A stretch of 64,000 nt of DNA from Polaromonas sp. CG_9.7 (GCF_015752205.1 NZ_JADOVG010000013.1:55112-119111); one strand, 5' to 3'. Shown: positions 29,690-38,791, numbered from the stretch's first letter. Numbers and translations: made by a program. The notes: generated by a model not told the origin, from the sequence alone.

Positions 29690-30718
29690 TCAGTCCACCC
29701 GCGCGCCGGACGCCTTCACCACTTTTTCGTACTTGGCCCGCTCGCTTTTCATGAAGGCCTCGAACTGCTCGGGGGAACTGGCGACGGGTTCAGCCATCAG
29801 CATGCTGAACCTGGCCTTGTTTTCGGGCGCCTTCAGCGCCGCGACAAACGCCTGGTTCAGTTTGGCAACCACATCGCGGGGTGTGGCGGCGGGTGCCACC
29901 AGTCCCCACCAGGTGTCGATCCCGAAACCTTTCAGTGTTTCGGCCATGGCCGGCACCTCGGGCAAAAAGGCGCTGCGCTGCGCCGTCGTCACCGCCAGCG
30001 CTTTGAGCTTGCCGGCCTTGATGTTGCTTGATGCGGTCGCCAGGTTGTCGAAATTGAAATCGACCTGGCCGCTGAGCAGCGCCAACTGGGCAGGGTTGCC
30101 GCCGTTGTAGGGAATGTGCAGCGCAAAGATGCCGGCTTGCGACTTGAACAGCTCGCCGGCCAGGTGGCCCGCGCTGCCGTTGCCGCCGCTGGCATAGTTG
30201 AGCCTGGCCGGGTTGGCCTTGGCGTAGCGGATCAGGTCGGCCAGCGTGTTGATGTTCAAACGGCGCGCGGTGTCGGCATTCATCACCAGCACATTGGGCA
30301 CGCGCACCATCTGCGTGATGGCGGCAAAGTCGCTGGCCGCGTCGTACGGCATCTTGCTGTAGAGCCAGGGGTTGATGGCATGCGTGGCGACCGCCGCGAT
30401 GCCGAGGGTCAACCCGTCGGGCGCGGCCTTGGCGATTGCATCGACGCCGATGTTGCCGCCGGCACCGGGCCGGTTTTCAATGATCACCGTGCCCAGCGAT
30501 GCCTTCACGCTGTCGGCCATCAGCCGCGCCGTCACGTCAATCGGGCCGCTCGATGCATACGGAACGATCAACCGGATGACCTGGCCTGAAGGCGCGGACG
30601 ACTGGGCCAGGGCCGCCGGCGAAGCGACTGCCGCCAGGACGGCGCCCAGCGCAAGCGCGCCAGTGGCGAGCAGCGAGTTGCGGCGCAGGGGATAAAAGAC
30701 GGAAGATTTATTTTTCAT
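29690..30718 (-). CDS. Bug-family (tripartite tricarboxylate transporter) substrate-binding protein
   Basis: 342 residues from ATG 30718 (in-frame ATG at 30751 possible). Signal peptide MKNKSSVFYPLRRNSLLATG... ending ASPAALAQ. Mature periplasmic receptor: VIRLIVPYASSGPIDVTARL, ENRPGAGGNIGVDAIAKAAPDGLTL, LNYASGGNGSAGHLAGELFKSQ, and DTWWGLVAPAATPRDVV, all characteristic. No TctA/TctB membrane genes are adjacent; orphan receptors of this kind are abundant in Burkholderiales. The ligand is unknown. No clear Shine-Dalgarno at either start. Confidence 0.9.
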   Translation of the reverse strand: MKNKSSVFYPLRRNSLLATGALALGAVLAAVASPAALAQSSAPSGQVIRLIVPYASSGPIDVTARLMADSVKASLGTVIIENRPGAGGNIGVDAIAKAAPDGLTLGIAAVATHAINPWLYSKMPYDAASDFAAITQMVRVPNVLVMNADTARRLNINTLADLIRYAKANPARLNYASGGNGSAGHLAGELFKSQAGIFALHIPYNGGNPAQLALLSGQVDFNFDNLATASSNIKAGKLKALAVTTAQRSAFLPEVPAMAETLKGFGIDTWWGLVAPAATPRDVVAKLNQAFVAALKAPENKARFSMLMAEPVASSPEQFEAFMKSERAKYEKVVKASGARVD

Positions 30719-30811
30719 TGAAATTTTTAATAAAAAGTGCCGCTGTCGCAAGGCCAGATTGAACAGTCTGCTATTAATTCTGATTCAGGCGCTGTGAGCG
30801 TTTCAGTTGTT

Positions 30812-31852
30812 TCAGGTCTTCAGCGCCTTGTCTGCTTCGGTGGTGAACGCGTCGGCAAAGAACTCTTCCGTCGGCAGGCCCGCCAACTCGGTGAAGTCGC
30901 GCTGCGCCGACTCGACCACGATGGGCGCGCCGCAGGTGTACACCTGGTGGCCCGAGAGGTCGGAAAAATCTTCCAGCACCGCTTGGTGGACAAAGCCGGT
31001 GCGGCCCCGCCAGCCGTCCTCGGGCAGCGCGTCGGACACCACGGGCACATAGCGCAGGTTCGGCATCTCGGCCACCCGGGCCTCAATCCAGTCGGTCATG
31101 TACAGGTCGATGGGGCGGCGTCCGCCCCAGTACAGCACGGCAGGACGCACGATGTGCTTGAACTGCATGTGCTCGATGATGGCCTTGAGCGGCGCAAACC
31201 CGGTGCCCGAAGCCACCATCACGATCGGCTTGGCGCTGTCTTCGCGCAGGAAAAAGCTGCCGTACGGCCCTTCCACGCGCTGGATTTCCTTTTCCTTCAT
31301 GGCGGCAAACACATGGTCGGTGAACTTGCCGCCCGGCATGTGGCGGATGTGCAGTTCGATGCCGGGCGTTTCCAGCTGGGTATAGGGCGCATTGGCCATC
31401 GAGTACGAACGCCGGTCGCCGTCACGCAACAAAAACTCGACATACTGGCCGGCGTGGTACTTCATGGTGTCGCTGGCGGGCAGCTGCAGGCGAACCACCA
31501 TCACGTCGGGCGTCGCGCGCACCAGGCTGGTCACGCGCACCGGCATCTTGCGGATCGGGAAAGCGCTTTCGTCGGTCACCTGGCGCGACTCCAGCACCAC
31601 GTCGCTGTGCGCCACGCCGCAGCAGGTCAGGATGAAGCCGGCGGCTTCTTCTTCGGCCGACAGCGCTTTGAGCTGGTGCGCGCCGTGCGTCACCTGGCCT
31701 TCGAGCATCTTGCATTTGCACGACCCGCAGGCGCCGTCCTTGCAGCCGTAGGGCAGGCCGATGCCCTGGCGGATGGCGGCGGCCAGCAGTGGCTCGCCCT
31801 CATTGGCGCTAAAGCTGCGGCCGCTGGGCAGCACATTCACGTTGAAACTCAT
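30812..31852 (-). CDS. 2Fe-2S ferredoxin-type oxidoreductase (CDP-6-deoxy-delta-3,4-glucoseen reductase-like)
   Basis: 346 residues. N-terminal plant-type 2Fe-2S domain: CKDGACGSCKCKML gives the C-x4-C-x2-C cluster ligands and FILTCC the last one. A ferredoxin-NADP reductase module follows: FAD site DRRSYSMANAP, NAD(P) site MVASGTGFAPLKAIIEH, and a C-terminal VYTCGAPIVVESAQRDF. Databases often label this AscD/RfbI-like, but the same layout serves as reductase for oxygenases; no dideoxysugar genes or oxygenase are next to it. The true electron acceptor is unknown. Confidence 0.85.
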   Translation of the reverse strand: MSFNVNVLPSGRSFSANEGEPLLAAAIRQGIGLPYGCKDGACGSCKCKMLEGQVTHGAHQLKALSAEEEAAGFILTCCGVAHSDVVLESRQVTDESAFPIRKMPVRVTSLVRATPDVMVVRLQLPASDTMKYHAGQYVEFLLRDGDRRSYSMANAPYTQLETPGIELHIRHMPGGKFTDHVFAAMKEKEIQRVEGPYGSFFLREDSAKPIVMVASGTGFAPLKAIIEHMQFKHIVRPAVLYWGGRRPIDLYMTDWIEARVAEMPNLRYVPVVSDALPEDGWRGRTGFVHQAVLEDFSDLSGHQVYTCGAPIVVESAQRDFTELAGLPTEEFFADAFTTEADKALKT

Positions 31853-31936
31853 AGTCGGTATCCTTGGGCGTTTTGCTGCTGTCGTTGTGTCACCTGACGG
31901 GCCGTTCCCCGGCCACCCCCAATTTTGCCTTCAAAC

Positions 31937-32857
31937 ATGAATCCCCTCGGCGCGCTGCCCGCGCGTTTTCGCCGCCAGCGCGTGCTCATCATCGGCTGCG
32001 GTGATGTCGGTCTGCGCGTGGCCCGGCAACTGCCGTCCAAAATCAAGCTCATCGCACTGACCTCGTCGCCGGACCGGCTGCCGTCCTTGCGCCAAGCGGG
32101 CATCACGCCCTTGCTTGGCAACCTCGACGCGCCGGCCACGCTGCGCCGGCTGGCCGGACTGGCCACGCGGGTGGTGCACCTAGCACCGCCGCCCAACCAC
32201 AACCCCAACTGGCGCGATGACCCGCGCACGCTGGCCCTGCTGCGCACGCTTCGGCTGCGCAGCCTGCCCGACGCGCTGGTGTACGGCTCGACCAGTGGCG
32301 TCTATGGCGACTGCGCCGGTGCGCTGGTGGATGAAACCTGGGGGCCAAGCCCGAACACGCCGCGCGCGCAGCGCCGGGTGCAGGCCGAAGGCCAGGTGCG
32401 GCTGTTCGGCCGCGCCACCGCAACGCCGGTGCATGTCCTGCGCATTCCGGGCATCTATGCGACCGACCGCGAAGGCGGCACGCCACGCGGCCGTCTGCTC
32501 AAGGGCACGCCGGTGCTGCGCCGTGAAGACGACGTCTACACCAGCCATATTCACGCTGACGACCTGGCCCGCGCCTGCATCGCGGCGCTGTGGCGTGGCA
32601 AGCCGCAGCGCATCAGCAATGTCTGCGACGACACGCAATTGCTGATGGGTGACTATTTCGACCTGGCGGCCGACCTGTACCGCCTGCCCCGGCCGCCCCG
32701 CGTGGCGCGCAGCGCAGCCAACGAGCAGTTGCCACTCATGCTGCTGAGCTTCATGAGTGAATCACGCCGGCTGGACAACCGGCGGATGAAAAAGGAGTTG
32801 CGCCTGGCGCTGCGTTATCCAGGCGTCAGCGACGGGTTGGGTGGTTTGAAGGGTTAA
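31937..32857 (+). CDS. SDR/NAD-dependent epimerase family protein (YeeZ-like)
   Basis: 306 residues from ATG 31937. N-terminal Rossmann motif RVLIIGCGDVGLRVARQL, catalytic-type YGSTSGVYGDCAGALVDE in which the usual YxxxK is not obvious, then VLRIPGIYATDREGG and a C-terminal domain. Extended SDR fold of unknown substrate. Divergent from the 2Fe-2S oxidoreductase. Confidence 0.82.
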   Translation: MNPLGALPARFRRQRVLIIGCGDVGLRVARQLPSKIKLIALTSSPDRLPSLRQAGITPLLGNLDAPATLRRLAGLATRVVHLAPPPNHNPNWRDDPRTLALLRTLRLRSLPDALVYGSTSGVYGDCAGALVDETWGPSPNTPRAQRRVQAEGQVRLFGRATATPVHVLRIPGIYATDREGGTPRGRLLKGTPVLRREDDVYTSHIHADDLARACIAALWRGKPQRISNVCDDTQLLMGDYFDLAADLYRLPRPPRVARSAANEQLPLMLLSFMSESRRLDNRRMKKELRLALRYPGVSDGLGGLKG

Positions 32858-32951
32858 AGCAGGCCGGTTGACCCCTGCCGGGCGCCAGCGCGTGGCTGGC
32901 ATCGAAAAAATAGTGATTTAGCCATTTTGCGCTTTATACATAAGCTTCTAT

Positions 32952-32970
32952 AGCTATAAAATAAATAGCA
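32952..32970. repeat. Dispersed AGCTA-type repeat upstream of rhlE
   Basis: AGCTATAAAATAAATAGCA, with TCTTGCATC to its right. Lies in the 222-base gap before rhlE. Confidence 0.65.
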
Positions 32971-33079
32971 TCTTGCATCAATTTCATTCTCTTGACTGCG
33001 CGCTCGGCTGGCTGGCCGCCAAGCTTGTGAATCGCCCCAGGAAGCCCGAAGCACTCAAAGTGCGACAATATAAGGCTAA

Positions 33080-34540
33080 ATGACATCATCCTTTTCGAAC
33101 CTTTCGCTGGCAGAACCGCTGGCACGCGCCGTAGCCGACATGGGCTACGAAACCATGACCCCCATCCAGGAACAGGCGATTCCGGTCGTGCTGCAAGGCA
33201 AAGACGTGATGGGCGCCGCCCAGACCGGCACCGGCAAGACTGCCGCGTTCACGCTGCCCTTGCTGCAACGCATGATGAAGCACGAGAACGCCTCGACCTC
33301 GCCAGCGCGCCACCCGGTGCGGGCGCTGGTGCTGCTGCCCACGCGTGAACTCGCCGTGCAGGTGGCCGAACAGGTCAAGCTCTATGCCAAGTACACCAAC
33401 CTGAACTGCGCCGTGGTGTTTGGCGGCATGGACATGAAGCCGCAGACGCTGGAACTCAAAAAAGGCGTCGAGGTGCTGGTCGCCACGCCGGGCCGCCTGC
33501 TCGACCACATCGAGGCCAAGAACACGGTGCTCAACCAGGTCGAATACGTGGTGCTGGACGAAGCCGACCGCATGCTCGACATCGGCTTTTTGCCCGACCT
33601 GCAGCGCATCCTGAGCTACCTGCCCAAGCAGCGCATCACGCTGCTGTTTTCGGCCACCTTCTCGCCCGAGATCAAGCGCCTGGCCTCCAGCTTTTTGCAA
33701 GACCCGGTGACGATCGAGGTGGCGCGCTCCAACGCCACCGCCTCCACCGTCGAGCAGCATTTCTACAGCGTCGGCGCCGACGACAAGCGCCGCGCTCTGC
33801 ACCAGATCCTCAAGACACGCGGCATGAAGCAGGCGTTTGTCTTTGTCAACAGCAAGCTCGGCTGCGCCAAACTGGCGCGTTCGCTCGAGCGCGAAGGCCT
33901 GAAAACCACCGCGCTGCACGGCGACAAGAGCCAGGACGAACGGCTCAAGGCGCTTGAAGCGTTTAAAAGCGGCGAAGTGGACCTGCTGGTCTGCACCGAC
34001 GTGGCCGCGCGCGGGCTGGACATCAAGGACGTGCCGGCAGTGTTCAATTTCGACGTGCCTTTCAACGCCGAAGACTACATCCACCGCATTGGCCGCACCG
34101 GCCGCGCCGGGGCTTCCGGGCTGGCCGTGAGCTTTGTCGCCAGCAGCGACCAGCGCCTGGTGACCGACATTGAAAAGCTGATCAAGACCAAGATCGAAAT
34201 CGAGCCGCTGGAGTTTGAGGAAGACACGCCGCGCATCAGCGTGCAGGGCCGCATCAACGACGGCCGGCGCATGTACCGCGAAGGCGAAGAGGGCAGGGCG
34301 CCCGAGCACCGTTCGCCCAGAGAGCACACCGAGCGCCGGGAGCGACGCGAGTACACGCCGCACCGCCAGCCCGCCGTATCGCGCGATCCGTTTTTTGACC
34401 GTCCGTATGAGCCCGGCGTGGCGGCAGAGTCCCTGCCTTCGTGGGAGGCATCGTCAAAGGCCAATGCGGCGCGCAATGGCGTATCGGCCAACATCAAGCC
34501 GAAGAAGAAAGTCGCCGCGCTGTTCAAGGCTTTTTCCTGA
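33080..34540 (+). CDS. rhlE: DEAD-box RNA helicase RhlE
   Basis: 486 residues. Q motif MTPIQEQAIPVVLQG, motif I AAQTGTGKTAAFTLP, Ia PTRELAVQV, Ib TPGRLLDH, II VLDEADRMLD, III SATFSPEI, IV-V (LHGDKSQDERLKAL, CTDVAARGLDI), VI HRIGRTGRAGASG. The C-terminal ~100 residues are basic and low-complexity, ending NIKPKKKVAALFKAFS, probably for RNA binding. No Shine-Dalgarno; GACAATATAAG lies 6-16 bases before the ATG, so a very short leader is likely. RhlE remodels ribosome precursors and helps decay; cold induction is common in the family. Confidence 0.94.
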   Translation: MTSSFSNLSLAEPLARAVADMGYETMTPIQEQAIPVVLQGKDVMGAAQTGTGKTAAFTLPLLQRMMKHENASTSPARHPVRALVLLPTRELAVQVAEQVKLYAKYTNLNCAVVFGGMDMKPQTLELKKGVEVLVATPGRLLDHIEAKNTVLNQVEYVVLDEADRMLDIGFLPDLQRILSYLPKQRITLLFSATFSPEIKRLASSFLQDPVTIEVARSNATASTVEQHFYSVGADDKRRALHQILKTRGMKQAFVFVNSKLGCAKLARSLEREGLKTTALHGDKSQDERLKALEAFKSGEVDLLVCTDVAARGLDIKDVPAVFNFDVPFNAEDYIHRIGRTGRAGASGLAVSFVASSDQRLVTDIEKLIKTKIEIEPLEFEEDTPRISVQGRINDGRRMYREGEEGRAPEHRSPREHTERRERREYTPHRQPAVSRDPFFDRPYEPGVAAESLPSWEASSKANAARNGVSANIKPKKKVAALFKAFS

Positions 34541-34663
34541 CATGCCTTTGGTGACGCATCGCGGATTGCGGTCGTGGCCAACGGCGGTGTCATCGGCCCT
34601 TGCCTACGGCGCCTGAAGCGGCTGTCCGGCGAGCAGTTTTTGTAGCGTCTGTACGCTATTTGA

Positions 34664-35623
34664 ATGATGGCTCTTCCTTCCTCCCGACGCCCAACGCTGG
34701 CTGCTTTCGGGCATTTGTTACTTTTAAGAATCTTTCGCCCGCTGTGGCGCGCCGTCAACCAGTGGGTGGATGCCGACGGCCTGCGCATGAGCGCAGCCAT
34801 GTCGTTCTACGGCATCCTCAGCCTGGCCCCGCTGCTGGTGCTGCTGGTGGCGGTCATGGGCTGGTGGCTGGACCGCACCTTCATTGAAAGCAGCCTGATC
34901 ACGCAGATTGCCAGTGTCATCGGTGAGCAGGGCGCCAAAGTCATCCAGCAGGCCATGACCAGCGCCCAAGAGCCGTCTGAAGGCATCACTGCGTCGCTGT
35001 TTGCCTTTGGACTGCTGCTGTCCGGCGCGACCGGCGTCTTTGCCGAGTTGCAAAATGCATTCGAGCGCCTGTGGCGCAATGGCAGCGAAAAAACGTCCAG
35101 GCCAAAGTGGTGGTACGGCGCAAGCCTGAGACTGCGCGGCGTCGCTTATATCCTGGCGTTGGGATTCCTGCTGCTGGTGTCGCTGGCCGTCTCGACGTTC
35201 ACCAACCTGCTGTCGCTCTGGGCTGGAAATTACCTGCCACTGGAAAAAGTCGTCTGGATCCTGAACGAGGTGGTGTCCATTGCCTTTTGCACAGCGCTGT
35301 TCCTGGGGCTGATGCGCATGAGTTCCGGTCCCAAGCCCGCATTGCGCTTTTTGGTGATGGGCGCCATGGCCGGTGCAGTCCTGTTTCAGGTGGGCAAGTA
35401 CCTGATGGCCTATTACCTGTCCACGGCGGCGGTCGTGTCGGCTTACGGCGCGGCTGGCTCGCTGGTGGTGATATTGATGTGGATTTACTTTTCGTCCGGC
35501 GTGTTGCTGCTCGCGGCCAGCATGGCGCGGGCATGGGCTGACGAGGCGGCGCTGGCTGAGGAACAAAAGCCTGTATCTGAGCTTCGGGCAGAAGTCATGG
35601 ATTGCGGGTCGAGCCCGCAATGA
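34664..35623 (+). CDS. YihY/BrkB-family inner membrane protein
   Basis: 319 residues with about six hydrophobic segments. Recognisable blocks: DADGLRMSAAMSFYGILSLAPLLVLLVAVMG, ASLFAFGLLLSGATGVFAELQNAFERLW, YYLSTAAVVSAYGAAGSLVVILMWIYFSSGVLLLAA. Once annotated as ribonuclease BN; function unknown. The last nine residues, MDCGSSPQ plus the preceding Val, and the stop codon are encoded by a palindromic repeat (35597-35624), suggesting that the repeat inserted at the end of the gene and supplied a new C-terminus. Confidence 0.9.
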   Translation: MMALPSSRRPTLAAFGHLLLLRIFRPLWRAVNQWVDADGLRMSAAMSFYGILSLAPLLVLLVAVMGWWLDRTFIESSLITQIASVIGEQGAKVIQQAMTSAQEPSEGITASLFAFGLLLSGATGVFAELQNAFERLWRNGSEKTSRPKWWYGASLRLRGVAYILALGFLLLVSLAVSTFTNLLSLWAGNYLPLEKVVWILNEVVSIAFCTALFLGLMRMSSGPKPALRFLVMGAMAGAVLFQVGKYLMAYYLSTAAVVSAYGAAGSLVVILMWIYFSSGVLLLAASMARAWADEAALAEEQKPVSELRAEVMDCGSSPQ

Positions 35624-35624
35624 C
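35597..35624. repeat. Palindromic repeat (TCAT...ATCCA family) ending the BrkB-family gene
   Basis: ATTGCGGG and CCCGCAAT arms around TCGAG, flanked by ATGG and GAC. Same as the units in the array at 36059. Confidence 0.85.
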
Positions 35625-35682
35625 AAGGACAGCGGGTCAAGTCGGTGATGGTTTGGATCGCAGCCTAAGTGCTTAAAAACGC

Positions 35683-35748
35683 AGTCATTGCTGCTCAACC
35701 CGCAATCCATGCTTTTCCCTGTCATTGCGGGCTTGACCCGCAATCCAT
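35683..35748. repeat. Two palindromic repeats downstream of the GIY-YIG gene
   Basis: A degenerate copy at 35683-35710 and a perfect one at 35721-35748 (GTCATTGCGGG / CCCGCAATCCAT around CTTGA). They lie 10 bases past the end of the GIY-YIG gene. Confidence 0.85.
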
Positions 35749-35758
35749 CTCGGCAGTT

Positions 35759-36043
35759 TTAAAGAATCTGCGAATACAAGTCGTCCCAAACAGGGTTGTC
35801 TTTCTCGATCAGCGTAATCTTCCAGTCGCGCTTCCAGTTTTTCAGCTGCTTTTCACGCTGAATGGCGGCTTGTATGGATTCTGTGGTTTCAAACCAGACC
35901 AATTGATGGACGTCATAGCGTTGCGTGAATCCATCGCAGCGCTGGGTTTTATGCTCATGGACACGTCGAACCAGGTCGTTGGTCACTCCGATGTACAGCG
36001 TGCCCCGGGGTTTGCTGGCCAGCATATAGACAAAATAGGGCAT
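35759..36043 (-). CDS. Small GIY-YIG nuclease-domain protein
   Basis: 94 residues, essentially one GIY-YIG domain (UvrC N-terminal/URI type). MPYFVYMLASKPRGTLYIGV carries the paired VYM...LYIG strands; then TNDLVRRVHEHK with the catalytic Arg, FETTESIQAAIQREKQLKNW with the Glu, and KITLIEKDNPVWDDL. ATG 36043 gives the natural N-terminus; the frame upstream to 36238 is only translated repeat. Palindromic repeats of one superfamily sit on both sides (35683-35748 and 36059-36260). Standalone proteins of this size are of unknown role; DNA nicking is inferred from the fold. Confidence 0.88.
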   Translation of the reverse strand: MPYFVYMLASKPRGTLYIGVTNDLVRRVHEHKTQRCDGFTQRYDVHQLVWFETTESIQAAIQREKQLKNWKRDWKITLIEKDNPVWDDLYSQIL

Positions 36044-36058
36044 CAACAGACTCCGGGA

Positions 36059-36260
36059 CATGGATTGCGGGTCGAGCCCGCAATGACAGGGAAAAGCATG
36101 ATTGCGGGTCGAGCCCGCAATGACAGGGAAAAGCATGGATTGCGGGTCAGGCCCGTAATGACCGGGAAAAGCAGGGATTGCGGGTCGAGCCCGCAATGAC
36201 AAATAAAAACAATCTGTCAAAGAAAAATAATCTGTCATCCCGGGCTCGACCCGGGATCCA
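36059..36260. repeat. Tandem array of palindromic repeats upstream of the GIY-YIG gene
   Basis: Four near-identical units at 36059, 36097, 36134 and 36172 with a 37-38 base period; each has ATTGCGGGTC-GAGCCCGCAAT type arms followed by GACAGGGAAAAGCA. The third has GGCCCGTAAT, a compensatory-looking variant. A related but different copy (TCATCCCGGG / CCCGGGATCCAT) lies at 36232-36260. The linkers are not unique spacers. Confidence 0.9.
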
Positions 36261-36279
36261 TCTTGAAACTGTTAAAAAA

Positions 36280-37137
36280 CTATTTGCCTGGCACCTGCGC
36301 CTGCTCGCAATCCACCTGAATCAGTTCGAACGCACCGCCAATCCCCAGCTTGGCAGCCGTCAAACAGCCGCCCCAGACGCAACCGGTGTCCAACGGCAAC
36401 ACATGATTGCGCAGGCCGGTGTGCCGGTGGGCGTCGGCCACCAGCGTTGACCAGTGGCCGAACATGATCAGCTTGTTTTGCGTGGCCCGCCCGGGCACTT
36501 CGAACCACGGCATATAGCCCTCAGGTGCACTGCCGGCGCCTTCATTGCTGCCAAACTCCATCGCCCCTTGCGCGGTGCAAAACCGCAGTCTCGTCAGCGC
36601 GTTGACGATCACCCGCAGCCGGTCCGTGCCTTCCAGGCCGTCTTGCCATTCGCACGGCATATTGCCATACATGGCCTTCAAAAAGCCTTTCAGGTCCGGT
36701 CCGCGCAAGGCGCCTTCCACTTCCGAAGCCAACGCCAGTGTTTGCGCCGTACTCCATTGCGGCAGAACGCCGGCATGCACCATCAGCCAACCGTGGTGGT
36801 GCATGGCCAGGGGGCGGTGGCGCAGCCAGTCCAACAGTTCGTGGCGGTCACGCGCCTGCAAGATGTCGTTCACCGTGTCGTGCCGGCCTGGCGGGCGCAC
36901 GCCCTGCGACAGCGCCAGCAGATGCAGGTCGTGGTTTCCCAGCAGGCATTGAGCGGCATCGCCCAGCGCCATCAAGCGGCGCAAGGTGCCGAGTGATTCA
37001 GGCCCCCGGTTCACCAGGTCTCCCAAAAGAAACAAGGTATCGCGGCTCGGAGAAAAACCAATTTTTTCCAACAGCTGCTGAAATGGAGCATTGCAGCCCT
37101 GAAGGTCGCCGATACAGTAAAGTGCCATGGTCTTCAT
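36280..37137 (-). CDS. apaH: Symmetrical bis(5'-nucleosyl)-tetraphosphatase
   Basis: 285 residues. Hydrolyses Ap4A to two ADP; metallophosphoesterase fold. Metal-binding motifs GDLQGC (8-13), LGDLVNRGPESL, LGNHDLHLLAL and WLMVHAG are in order. Normal length is about 275-280. ATG 37137 or 37128 are both possible starts. Convergent/divergent placement: divergent from the CNNM gene by 15 bases, so the two promoters must overlap the coding regions. Confidence 0.95.
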   Translation of the reverse strand: MKTMALYCIGDLQGCNAPFQQLLEKIGFSPSRDTLFLLGDLVNRGPESLGTLRRLMALGDAAQCLLGNHDLHLLALSQGVRPPGRHDTVNDILQARDRHELLDWLRHRPLAMHHHGWLMVHAGVLPQWSTAQTLALASEVEGALRGPDLKGFLKAMYGNMPCEWQDGLEGTDRLRVIVNALTRLRFCTAQGAMEFGSNEGAGSAPEGYMPWFEVPGRATQNKLIMFGHWSTLVADAHRHTGLRNHVLPLDTGCVWGGCLTAAKLGIGGAFELIQVDCEQAQVPGK

Positions 37138-37152
37138 TTTGCCTACGGATCC

Positions 37153-38475
37153 ATGGATTTCCTCCTTATCGTCTTCTTAACGCTGCTCAATGGCGTTTTT
37201 TCCATGTCCGAACTGGCACTGGCCTCCAGCCGAAAGGCCAGGCTGAACGCCATGGCCGAGTCCGGTGACAAAGGCTCCCGGGCCGCGCTCGACCTGCTGA
37301 GCAATCCCACGCAGTTCCTGTCGTCGGTGCAGGTTGGCATCACCTCGATTGGCATGCTCAACGGCATCATTGGAGAGGCGGCTTTCAGTGGCGGCGTCTC
37401 CGCGTGGCTTCAAACCTTTGGCGTGTCCGCGCAGGCGGCCGATATTTCGGCGACGGCAATTGTCGTGGCGGTGATCACCTACGTCACCATCGTCTTTGGT
37501 GAGCTGGTGCCCAAGCGCATTGGCCAGCTTTACCCCGAAACCGTGTCGCGTCTTGTGTCGCGCCCCATGATGTGGGTGGCCGCTGGCGCCAAACCCTTTG
37601 TCTGGCTGTTGTCTTTTAGCACCCACGCTGTGCTCAAATTGTTGCGCGTGGACAACAGCGCTGACCGCGCCGTCACCGAAGAAGAAATTGCCGCCAGTCT
37701 GGAAGAGGGTGTCGATGCCGGCCTGATTGAGGCGCATGAGCACCAGATGGTGCAAAACGTGTTTCTTCTGGATGACCGCATGCTCACTTCCCTCATGCTG
37801 CCACGCGGGAGCATCGAATGGCTCGATGCATCCGATACGCTGGCCCAGGCGATCGACAAGGCCGGCGTGACAGGCCACTCTTGGTACCCGGTCTGCCGGG
37901 GCAGCCTGGACGATGTGGTCGGCGTGGTCAACGTTGCCAAACTGCTCGCCCTGCGCGGCCATATCCAGGCGGCAACGTCTGCCGATGCTTCAAGCTCGGT
38001 TCCCATGGTCTCAGACCGCATTGGTCCTTATGCGGTGCCGGCAGTGTTTGTTCCGGAAACGCTGTCCGGCATGGAGCTTCTGGAGCAGTTTCGTGCCCGT
38101 TCCACCCGAATCCTTCTGGTGGTCGATGAATACGGCGTGGTGCAGGGGCTGATGACGCCCATGGACATGCTGGAGGCCATCACCGGCGAATTACAGACCG
38201 GCACCACCCGGGACGCATGGGCTACCCGGCGTGATGACGGCAGCTGGCTGATTGACGGGCTCATGCCCGTTTCCGAGCTGAAGGCGCGGCTGGACATCAG
38301 GGACTTGCCAGAAGAAGACCGGGGGCGCTACAACACCGTTGCGGGCCTGTTGCAGTCGGTTTCGGGTCATTTACCGACCACTGGCGAGCGCATCGCCTGT
38401 GCCGGCTGGCTGTTTGAGATCGTCGATCTCGATGGCAAGCGGATTGACAAGGTGTTGGTGACTCAACCCGGCTAA
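37153..38475 (+). CDS. CNNM/CorC (hemolysin-like) membrane protein
   Basis: 440 residues. N-terminal DUF21 membrane domain (about 1-190, FLLIVFLTLLNGVFSMSELALASSRKARL), two CBS domains (about 210-335; TRILLVVDEYGVVQGLMTPMDML), and a C-terminal CorC/HlyC transporter-associated domain (about 350-435, DGSWLIDGLMPVSELKARLDI). The family is tied to magnesium or cobalt efflux; 'hemolysin' is a historical label. Confidence 0.93.
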   Translation: MDFLLIVFLTLLNGVFSMSELALASSRKARLNAMAESGDKGSRAALDLLSNPTQFLSSVQVGITSIGMLNGIIGEAAFSGGVSAWLQTFGVSAQAADISATAIVVAVITYVTIVFGELVPKRIGQLYPETVSRLVSRPMMWVAAGAKPFVWLLSFSTHAVLKLLRVDNSADRAVTEEEIAASLEEGVDAGLIEAHEHQMVQNVFLLDDRMLTSLMLPRGSIEWLDASDTLAQAIDKAGVTGHSWYPVCRGSLDDVVGVVNVAKLLALRGHIQAATSADASSSVPMVSDRIGPYAVPAVFVPETLSGMELLEQFRARSTRILLVVDEYGVVQGLMTPMDMLEAITGELQTGTTRDAWATRRDDGSWLIDGLMPVSELKARLDIRDLPEEDRGRYNTVAGLLQSVSGHLPTTGERIACAGWLFEIVDLDGKRIDKVLVTQPG

Positions 38476-38583
38476 AGGGATTTGGCGAGAAATTCAGGCG
38501 GGTCTGACCCAAGCGCAGCCCTGTTCAATGGGTGCATCTGTGTAACCGAATTGGCCATGGCATCGAGCTCGAATACTCAACAA

Positions 38584-38595
38584 CAAACATGTTTG
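38584..38595. promoter_or_regulatory. Candidate operator palindrome
   Basis: CAAACATGTTTG is a perfect 12-base palindrome; a half-site-like AATGTTTG recurs at 38711. The binder is unknown. Confidence 0.35.
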
Positions 38596-38791
38596 CTACA
38601 TCATGGATTTGGCAGCCAAAAATTTGAAAAAATCGCTGTTTTGACTAGCAAAATTGCTGCAAAAATGACCTGAGAAATCCCAAACGTATTTTGTATTACA
38701 ATTTTTTACCAATGTTTGTTTAGGTATTATTTGTGGCAATGACAAATTTTTTTGCATAAAATACGCTAAACAACTGGTCATTTGCACCAAA

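Noticed and set aside
36059..36204. CRISPR-like array of four regularly spaced units
   Set aside because: The linkers between palindromes are the same sequence in each unit, not unique spacers, and no cas genes are near.
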